From JAVBMP01 sp031552315 (GTDB taxonomy: Bacteria > Desulfobacterota > Desulfovibrionia > Desulfovibrionales > Desulfovibrionaceae), in the NCBI GenBank assembly GCA_031552315.1, contig JAVBMP010000143.1, positions 1 to 7,900 of the forward strand: a stretch of DNA of 7,900 nucleotides, written 5' to 3'. Made by a program: the position numbers and the translations under genes. Positions within the stretch are counted from its first letter, which is position 1. Each line of letters starts with the position of its first letter. The notes under the pieces were generated by a model. That model worked only from the letters and a program-made list of their open reading frames with translations. It was not told the DNA's origin and did not search any database. This document shows, piece after piece, positions 1 through 4,100 of this stretch.

Positions 1-231
1 CGGCTGCGGGCCGAGATCGACCGAGGCGGCATCCGTACTGGTCGCCGCCGCCGTGGCCGGCATCAGCGTTCGCGGATCGCGCGGTTCGGTGTTGCACTCG
101 GATGGATCGGGGATCACGATGCTCGATGCGGCCCCGGCTCCGAGCGAGCGGATGTAGGCAACGACATCGTTCATCTCCTGTTGCGAAAGAATCCCGGCGA
201 ATCCCGGCATTCCGCTCTGGGGGAATCCGGT
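1..231 (-). other. Cytochrome c class I-like C-terminal fragment fused in frame to ThiE
   Basis: Residues 188-218 of the thiE frame read TGFPQSGMPGFAG, then ILSQQEMNDVVAYIRSLG. This is the typical end of a small c-type cytochrome: the distal Met ligand in a GMPxF context (M195, bases 208-210), followed by the last helix ending in VVAYIRSL. The heme-attachment motif CXXCH that should lie about 50 residues upstream is absent; ThiE sequence occupies that place, so this piece could not bind heme covalently. Residues 219-264 are an Ala/Ser/Thr/Pro-rich tail containing PDPSEC and TEPRDP, resembling an extracytoplasmic linker. The match is by family pattern only. Confidence 0.65.
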
Positions 232-550
232 CGAGACCATCGCCACCATCCGCGCCCCGCGCGCCGCCACCCGGGCCACGTTGTCCCGCTTGATCCCGCC
301 GATGGCCACCCAGGGGATCGGCACGTGACCGACGGCGTAGTCGACGTAGTCCAGCCCGACCGGCGCGCCGACGTCGCGCTTGGTCGCGGTGGCGAAGACG
401 GGGCCGATGCCAATGTAGTCCGCGCCTGCCGCCACCGCCCGTTGCGCCTGTTCCGGCGCGTGGGTCGAGACCCCCAGCAGGCGGTCGGGCCCGATCAACT
501 CCCGCACCGCCGCCGGCGGCAGGTCGTCTTGCCCCACATGCACGCCGTCC
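1..550. other. Compositionally distinct segment
   Basis: By eye this stretch uses GTC, TCG, ATC and GAC codons (minus strand) heavily and is rich in TCG and CGA words. The rest of the window prefers GTG, TCC/AGC, AAA, GAA and TTT and rarely shows TCG. The change falls inside thiE, near the codons for the conserved DGVHVGQDD motif (523-549). The first GTC-TCG pair in the frame is at 466-471. The right-hand side of the same gene (about 550-792) looks like its neighbours. This fits a junction with DNA from another genome, in nature or in the assembly. The exact breakpoint cannot be fixed by eye. Confidence 0.55.
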
Positions 551-792
551 GCGTCACAAAGCAGGGCCAGAGAGGCGTGATCGTTTATGATGAAGCAGGC
601 CCCGGCCTCTCGCGTCAGGGCGCGGATGGCGCGGCATTCCGCAAGCATTACGCCCATTTTGCGTTCCTTTTCCCGGTACTGGATAATTTTTATGCCGTTT
701 TCCAGCATTTGCCGCGCCACTTCAATGTTGGAACGCCCGCGCGAAAGGGCATGGTCTGTCAGGCCATAAAGGTCTGTTTGGGGAAATAGCAT
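1..792 (-). CDS. thiE: Thiamin-phosphate synthase ThiE, with an abnormal cytochrome c-like C-terminus; runs off the window
   Basis: ThiE couples HMP pyrophosphate to thiazole phosphate, giving thiamin phosphate in the cytosol. The frame opens with ATG at 792 (MLFPQTDLYG) and has no stop in 264 codons to base 1. Residues 1-187 carry the ThiE signatures in order: QYREK (38-42), ND (70-71), DGVHVGQDD (82-90), GVSTH (107-111), GIGPVF followed by TATK (128-138), and AIGGI (163-167). A normal ThiE of about 210 residues would finish with one more helix. Here the sequence after MVS (185-187) becomes a cytochrome c C-terminus and then a low-complexity tail. A Shine-Dalgarno-like AAGG (799-802) lies 6 nt before the ATG. 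The gene follows thiF after 55 bp on the same strand. The N-terminal part is secure. The intact state of the gene is doubtful: it may be a recombinant, a broken gene or an assembly chimera. Confidence 0.8.
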   Translation of the reverse strand, partial: MLFPQTDLYGLTDHALSRGRSNIEVARQMLENGIKIIQYREKERKMGVMLAECRAIRALTREAGACFIINDHASLALLCDADGVHVGQDDLPPAAVRELIGPDRLLGVSTHAPEQAQRAVAAGADYIGIGPVFATATKRDVGAPVGLDYVDYAVGHVPIPWVAIGGIKRDNVARVAARGARMVAMVSTGFPQSGMPGFAGILSQQEMNDVVAYIRSLGAGAASSIVIPDPSECNTEPRDPRTLMPATAAATSTDAASVDLGPQP

Positions 793-844
793 GGCTGCGC
801 CTTATTTTTGCTTGCGGTTTTCGTCAGAATCTTCATGCCCAACA

Positions 845-868
845 GATTTATCGGGCGGATTTATCGGG
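845..868. repeat. Tandem duplication of GATTTATCGGG, period 13, at the thiF stop
   Basis: The 11-mer GATTTATCGGG occurs at 845-855 and again at 858-868. On the minus strand the first-read copy encodes Pro-Asp-Lys in the thiF frame. The second, shifted by 13 bases, supplies the TAA stop of thiF (850-848). A 13-base duplication therefore sets the present reading end of ThiF. Since only a few residues beyond the catalytic domain are involved, little functional effect is expected. Confidence 0.5.
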
Positions 869-1597
869 TTCAACTGGTTCAAGTAAGGCCGCGTTTGCCC
901 ACAAGTATTCCAGCGCGGCCTCCGCCTGCAGGGCTGCGGCCTGCATTACACGCGGGGCCAGAGGGGGAAAATCCGCCCCGACCTCGCTGGTGAAATCGCC
1001 CACGCAGACCAGACGGGAACCCATGCGCCGTTTTTGCATGGCCCCTTCAGAACCGCCAAGCCCGCCTATGCCGGAAGCCGCCACCACAAAATGCCCGGCC
1101 CGGACAAGGGTGTTGCACAAAAGGGCTTTATCCGCCGCCTGGTCAAGGGCTTCCACCACCACGGCGCAACCCGCGAAAATTTCCAGCAGGCTTTCCGCCC
1201 GCAAACGGGCCGGGAATAGCTCTATTTCCAGCCCCGGATCAAGGCGCAGCAGGCTTTCCGCCAAGGCGTCCACCTTCAGGCGGCCAAGGTCTTCCGGGAA
1301 ATAGGCCTGGCGGTTCAGGTTGGATTCTTCCACCCGGTCAAAATCCGCCAGCAGGAAATGCCGCACCCCGCTGCGCGCCAGCAGCATGGCGCAGTTGGAA
1401 CCCAGCCCCCCCGCCCCGGCTATGCCCACTTTGCCTGCGCCAAAGGCCCGCAGTTGCGCCGGGCTTAAGTAGCGCATCAGCCCGCGTTGCAGGGCTGTGG
1501 CTTCCAAAGCCGATGTCATGGCTGAAGGGCTTGATCGGGCCGTTTTGCCTTGCTTTGCCAGTTTGGCCGTATGAGTCGTTTTGCCGGAACGGCTCAT
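848..1597 (-). CDS. thiF: ThiS-adenylating enzyme ThiF (short, zinc-free type)
   Basis: This E1-like enzyme adenylates the ThiS C-terminal glycine so that it can accept sulfur as a thiocarboxylate. The 249-residue protein has the nucleotide-binding GAGGLGSN (61-68), the acidic DFD (85-87), SNLNRQ (92-97), the conserved GRLK (105-108), and ALDQAADK (150-157). There are no CXXC pairs, so it belongs to the variety without the structural zinc of E. coli ThiF; this shorter form is common in anaerobes that use ThiH. The start shares ATGA with the thiH stop, indicating translational coupling. The first 40 or so residues are Ser/Thr/Lys-rich and poorly conserved in character, so M27 (1519) or M41 could be the true start. 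Other E1-like enzymes (MoeB type) are less likely given the thi neighbours. Confidence 0.88.
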   Translation of the reverse strand: MSRSGKTTHTAKLAKQGKTARSSPSAMTSALEATALQRGLMRYLSPAQLRAFGAGKVGIAGAGGLGSNCAMLLARSGVRHFLLADFDRVEESNLNRQAYFPEDLGRLKVDALAESLLRLDPGLEIELFPARLRAESLLEIFAGCAVVVEALDQAADKALLCNTLVRAGHFVVAASGIGGLGGSEGAMQKRRMGSRLVCVGDFTSEVGADFPPLAPRVMQAAALQAEAALEYLWANAALLEPVEPDKSAR

Positions 1598-2823
1598 AGC
1601 GCTGCCCCGGCGTTCAGGCCCAGGGTTTGCAGTTGCCCGCCGCCAAGTTCCCCTTGCCCGTCTCCGGGCAGGAGCCAGTCGGTAAACACCGGCTGGTAGC
1701 CCAGGCGTTCAAGGGCTGCGCACATTTCCGGCACGTTGCGCGGGTCTGAAATATCAAACTGCGGGGTATTGCCGCCATCTTGTTCTACATGCCCGCCCAC
1801 AGCCGTGCATACCCCGGCAGAAACGCGCGTTACGCCAAGGGGGACAAGGTTGTCGCGCAGGGCGGCGCTTTCCCGCGTGGAAAGGGTTATGCCCGCCTGA
1901 GGCAGGAAGCAGCGCAGGGCCACAAGGGCTTGCACCAGGTCGGCATCTGTAACCGGCAGGGGGGTGAAGGGGGCCTCGCCGCCCTCGGCATGCGTGGTCA
2001 TGCGCGGCAGGGAAATGCTGATTTCCGCTTCCGGGTACAGGCGGGCCAAAAAATGCGCATGCATGCCGGTATGGAAAATGTCTTCACGCCAGTCGGCCAG
2101 GCCCAGCAAGGCCCCAAGGTTTACCGCCCGCATGCCCCCTTCCAGCGCCCGCTGGGGAGAATCCAGCCGTTTGGCGAAATCGCGCTTTGGCCCGCCGGGG
2201 TGCAGTTTGGCATACAAGACCGGGTCATAGGTTTCCTGAAACATGGTCATGGAATCTACCCCGGCTTGCGCCAATTTGGCGTATTCCGGCACGGTAAAGG
2301 CGGGCACCTCCACGCCTACGGAAGAGAAAAGCCCGGAAATTGTCCTGGCGCAATCCGCCAGATAATCCACCCCGGTAATGCGCGGGGCATCGCCGGTAAG
2401 CAGAAGGATTTTGCGCAGCCCGGTGGCGGCAATGGCCTTGCCTTCTTCCAGCACTTCCGCCAGGCTGAGTTTGCGGCGTTCAATATCCCGCCGGGTGCTG
2501 AACCCGCAATAGACGCAACGGTTGGTGCAAAAATTCGCCAGATAAAGCGGGGTGAAAAGCTGCACGGCCCGGCCGAAGTAGCGCAAGGTTTCCGCCCGGG
2601 CGCGTTGGGCCAGGGGTTCCAAAAAGTTCACAGCCGCCGGGGAAAGCAGGGCGGCAAAATCGCGCGGGCTTAAAGACGCGCCTTCCGCTGCCAAAACAGC
2701 CCGCACGTCTTCTGATGTGAACGGGCGGCCCAAGGCCTTAAAATCCGCCACATTGCGCCGCAATTCCTGCAAGCGCGGATAAAACCCCCGCGGGTAGGGC
2801 TGATATTTTTCAAGTTCTTTCAT
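1594..2823 (-). CDS. thiH: Dehydroglycine synthase (tyrosine lyase) ThiH, radical SAM
   Basis: ThiH cleaves tyrosine with S-adenosylmethionine and a [4Fe-4S] cluster to dehydroglycine and p-cresol, supplying the C-N unit for thiazole formation by ThiG. It is the oxygen-sensitive alternative to the glycine oxidase ThiO. The 409-residue protein has the radical SAM cluster motif CTNRCVYC (C99, C103, C106) in the context NFCTNRCVYCGF, then LLLTGDAP (140-147), and a C-terminal BATS-type region containing AGVCTAVGGH and FDISDPRN. The N-terminal helical part (about 1-85) is the usual ThiH leader. The start is supported by an AAGGA ribosome-binding site (2835-2839). The gene is separated from thiG by 229 bp of repeats but overlaps thiF, so thiHF form a tight unit. 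Confidence 0.95.
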   Translation of the reverse strand: MKELEKYQPYPRGFYPRLQELRRNVADFKALGRPFTSEDVRAVLAAEGASLSPRDFAALLSPAAVNFLEPLAQRARAETLRYFGRAVQLFTPLYLANFCTNRCVYCGFSTRRDIERRKLSLAEVLEEGKAIAATGLRKILLLTGDAPRITGVDYLADCARTISGLFSSVGVEVPAFTVPEYAKLAQAGVDSMTMFQETYDPVLYAKLHPGGPKRDFAKRLDSPQRALEGGMRAVNLGALLGLADWREDIFHTGMHAHFLARLYPEAEISISLPRMTTHAEGGEAPFTPLPVTDADLVQALVALRCFLPQAGITLSTRESAALRDNLVPLGVTRVSAGVCTAVGGHVEQDGGNTPQFDISDPRNVPEMCAALERLGYQPVFTDWLLPGDGQGELGGGQLQTLGLNAGAAL

Positions 2824-2834
2824 CTGAATATCTT

Positions 2835-2858
2835 TCCTTGCGGGTTCAGGCCCGGCAA
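2835..2858 (-). promoter_or_regulatory. Hairpin overlapping the thiH ribosome-binding site
   Basis: On the minus strand TTGCCGGG (2858-2851), a 6-nt loop (2850-2845) and CCCGCAA (2844-2838) can pair with one bulged C. The last two stem bases are the first As of the AAGGA Shine-Dalgarno sequence (2839-2835), which ends 11 nt before the thiH ATG. Folding would partly hide the ribosome-binding site. It has no resemblance to a TPP riboswitch. Whether it does anything is unknown. Confidence 0.3.
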
Positions 2859-2871
2859 GTGTTTATAAAGT

Positions 2872-2887
2872 CATCGCGCAATAGCCT
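2872..2887 (-). repeat. Degenerate copy of the intergenic palindrome
   Basis: The reverse complement reads AGGCTATTGCGCGATG, which differs from the perfect family member at 7296-7315 (AGGCCATTGCGCAATG) at two positions. It lies directly after the full copy at 2891-2910, making a pair in the same orientation. Confidence 0.45.
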
Positions 2888-2890
2888 TCT

Positions 2891-2910
2891 GAGGCCGTTG
2901 CACAATGGCC
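2891..2910 (-). repeat. Intergenic palindrome copy, thiG-thiH gap
   Basis: The reverse complement core GGCCATTGTGCAACGGCC (2910-2893) is identical to the copy upstream of rdgB (6592-6609), and the match extends to the flanking A and TCA. Arms GGCC and TTG/CAA are self-complementary around a 2-base centre. It forms the far end of the repeat cluster that begins at 3033. Confidence 0.85.
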
Positions 2911-2952
2911 TTTTTGCCCTTTTACTGCGTCGTGCTTCATCCCGCGCGACGG

Positions 2953-3021
2953 TCATATATGCTTGAATATACTCCCTCCGCACGGAACTCGCACTCCTTG
3001 TAAAAGAACAAAAAATCTCAT
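2953..3021 (-). CDS. 22-codon ORF inside the 83-bp repeat, copy 1 (coding status unproven)
   Basis: ATG at 3021-3019 opens a complete small frame, MRFFVLLQGV to a C-terminal GGSIFKHI, closed by TGA at 2955-2953. A good Shine-Dalgarno GGAGG (3036-3032) precedes it by 10 nt, but that motif lies mostly outside the repeat. The second copy (7829-7897) keeps the frame open with one replacement (Phe3 to Ile) and has no comparable ribosome-binding site. The residues are hydrophobic with a few basic ones and one Cys. I do not recognise the peptide; it may be accidental coding within a repeat. Confidence 0.25.
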   Translation of the reverse strand: MRFFVLLQGVRVPCGGSIFKHI

Positions 3022-3033
3022 TGTGCAATGGCC
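3019..3033 (-). repeat. Partial palindrome copy at the start of the 83-bp repeat
   Basis: The reverse complement reads GGCCATTGCACAATG. The left arm and centre match the family, but the right GGCC is replaced by AGAT. The core CATTGTGCAATG is still a perfect 12-bp palindrome. The T-run that follows (attttttg on the minus strand) lies just beyond thiG and gives a weak terminator-like look, but the stem is short and the loop too small for a convincing terminator. Confidence 0.7.
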
Positions 3034-3052
3034 TCCTGCTGTGCATAAGCTG

Positions 3053-3880
3053 TCAGTTTGCGCCGGACAAAAACCCGGTAAGCGAATGCCCATGTTCCGG
3101 TGAAGACGCGGCGGAACCTGTGGCCAGCACCCGGCCCGGCCCGGCCAGCCAGGCCTGGCGCCCGGCCCGCACGGCCTCGCCAAAGGCCCGCGCCATGCGC
3201 AAAGGGTCTGCCGCTCCGGCAATGGCCGTGTTCACCAGGCAGGCGGCAGCGCCCATTTCCATGGCCTCGCAGGCTTGCGAGGGGCGGCCTATTCCGGCAT
3301 CCACAATGACGGGCAGGTCAATTTCTTCCAGCAGGATGCGGATCATTTCTTTGGTCATAAGCCCCCGGTTGCTGCCAATGGGCGCGCCAAGGGGCATTAC
3401 CGCCGCCGCCCCGGCGTTTTGCAGGTCACGGGCAACGTACAGGTCAGGGTTCATGTAGGGCAGCACGACAAAGCCTTCCTTTGCCAGGGCTTCCGTGGCG
3501 CGGGCCGTGGCGTAACCATCGGGCAGCAGGTGGCGGGCATCTGCAATAACTTCAATTTTTATCCAGTTGCCGGCCCCGGCGGCGCGGGCCAGACGGGCCA
3601 GGCGCACGGCCTCTTCCGCTGTGCGCGCCCCGGAGGTGTTGGGCAAAAGCTGCATATGCGGCGGAATGTGGTTCATAATGCCTTCCCTTCCGCCTTCACC
3701 CCGCATATTCACCCGGCGCAGGGCCACGGTAATAACCTCTGCCCCGGAGGCCTCGGCCACCGCCGGAATAAGGCTGTCCGCCCCGTATTTGCCCGTGCCT
3801 ATGAAAAGGCGGCTTTTCAGCGCCCGCCCGCCTATGACCAGCGCGTCTTCAACTGCTTCCGGCGCGATTATTTCCGACAT
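3053..3880 (-). CDS. thiG: Thiazole synthase ThiG
   Basis: ThiG builds thiazole phosphate from deoxyxylulose 5-phosphate, ThiS thiocarboxylate and dehydroglycine; it is a (beta/alpha)8 barrel. The 275-residue protein is full length. It shows the N-terminal LFIGTGKY (25-32), ALRRVNM (53-59), LLPNTSG (78-84), NWIKIEVI with K108 as the expected Schiff-base lysine, LPDGY (119-123), PIGSNRGL, and VDAGIGRPS followed by the phosphate-binding region. The start at 3880 is well placed: GGAGG (3891-3887) lies 6 nt upstream, inside the end of thiS, and the thiS stop is 2 nt away. ThiG and ThiS act as a complex, so tight coupling makes sense. A 229-bp repeat-filled gap follows before thiH. Confidence 0.97.
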   Translation of the reverse strand: MSEIIAPEAVEDALVIGGRALKSRLFIGTGKYGADSLIPAVAEASGAEVITVALRRVNMRGEGGREGIMNHIPPHMQLLPNTSGARTAEEAVRLARLARAAGAGNWIKIEVIADARHLLPDGYATARATEALAKEGFVVLPYMNPDLYVARDLQNAGAAAVMPLGAPIGSNRGLMTKEMIRILLEEIDLPVIVDAGIGRPSQACEAMEMGAAACLVNTAIAGAADPLRMARAFGEAVRAGRQAWLAGPGRVLATGSAASSPEHGHSLTGFLSGAN

Positions 3881-3882
3881 TA

Positions 3883-4098
3883 TCAGCCTCCGCCCACAAA
3901 ATGGATTAATTCAATGCTGTCGCCGTCTTGCAAGGTGGTCTTCGCAAAGGCTTCCGGCGCGGCAATCTGTTGGTTAAGTTCCACCACCAGCCGTTCAGGC
4001 TTCAAGCCGGCGGAATCCAGAAAGGCGGCAAGGGTTGCGCCGCGCGGGGCTTGCGCGGTTTCACCGTTTACCGTGATATTTATAGCTGTTTCAGGCAT
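3883..4098 (-). CDS. thiS: Sulfur carrier protein ThiS
   Basis: ThiS is a ubiquitin-like carrier whose C-terminal glycine is adenylated by ThiF and turned into a thiocarboxylate that delivers sulfur to ThiG. The 71-residue frame from ATG at 4098 (MPETAINITVNG) has the beta-grasp pattern and ends in VGGG, giving the required Gly-Gly terminus. The frame is open further upstream into mutL, but those residues are a shadow of mutL and 71 residues is right for the family. The start is 2 nt after the mutL stop with only a weak purine-rich site (AGAGTGAG in the end of mutL), so reinitiation by ribosomes finishing mutL is likely. The GGC GGA GGC tail codons also form the Shine-Dalgarno of thiG. Confidence 0.95.
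   Translation of the reverse strand: MPETAINITVNGETAQAPRGATLAAFLDSAGLKPERLVVELNQQIAAPEAFAKTTLQDGDSIELIHFVGGG
3887..3891 (-). promoter_or_regulatory. thiG ribosome-binding site inside the ThiS Gly tail
   Basis: The minus strand reads GGAGG within the codons GGC GGA GGC for the ThiS terminal glycines, followed by TGA, TA and the thiG ATG. Spacing is 6 nt. The catalytic C-terminus of one protein and the translation signal of its partner are therefore the same bases. Confidence 0.8.
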
Positions 4099-4100
4099 GT

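Larger units (their letters stand above)
2893..3033 (-). mobile_element. Candidate small non-autonomous mobile unit, 141 bp
   Basis: Read on the minus strand, this interval begins with a palindrome-family half copy (3033-3019), contains the 83-bp block repeated at the right edge of the window, and ends with a complete palindrome copy (2910-2893). A short unit with matching ends, dispersed between genes and present at least partly a second time, is what a MITE or REP-type element looks like. No target-site duplication is evident next to it, no transposase is in the window, and the second copy is cut by the window edge, so its extent cannot be compared. The outer limits are therefore a proposal. 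Confidence 0.35.
2951..3033 (-). repeat. 83-bp dispersed repeat, copy 1
   Basis: The reverse complement of this block matches 7817-7899 at 81 of 83 positions. The two differences are at bases 5 and 19 of the block. It starts with GGCCATTGCACAATGAG, a palindrome-family sequence whose right arm is replaced by AG, and ends with CATATATGACC. At base 2950 the two copies already differ, but only one comparison base exists on the other side (7900). The block sits between thiG and thiH. Confidence 0.92.

Noticed and set aside
181..789. 202-codon plus-strand frame opposite thiE
   Set aside because: His/Arg/Pro-rich antisense reading of ThiE codons, without a recognisable domain.
1780..2673. 297-codon plus-strand frame opposite thiH
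   Set aside because: It is an antisense shadow of a confidently identified radical SAM gene, with low-complexity Gly/Arg/Gln composition and no domain signature. The same holds for the long plus-strand frames opposite thiG and mutL.
2951..3033. tRNA or tRNA fragment in the 83-bp repeat
   Set aside because: No T-loop GTTCRANYC with matching arms, no acceptor stem and no CCA-adjacent pairing could be found on either strand.
2846..3046. 66-codon minus-strand protein spanning the thiG-thiH repeats
   Set aside because: It reads through the 83-bp block and the palindrome in a frame different from the 22-codon ORF, has no family resemblance, and lies wholly in repeat DNA.
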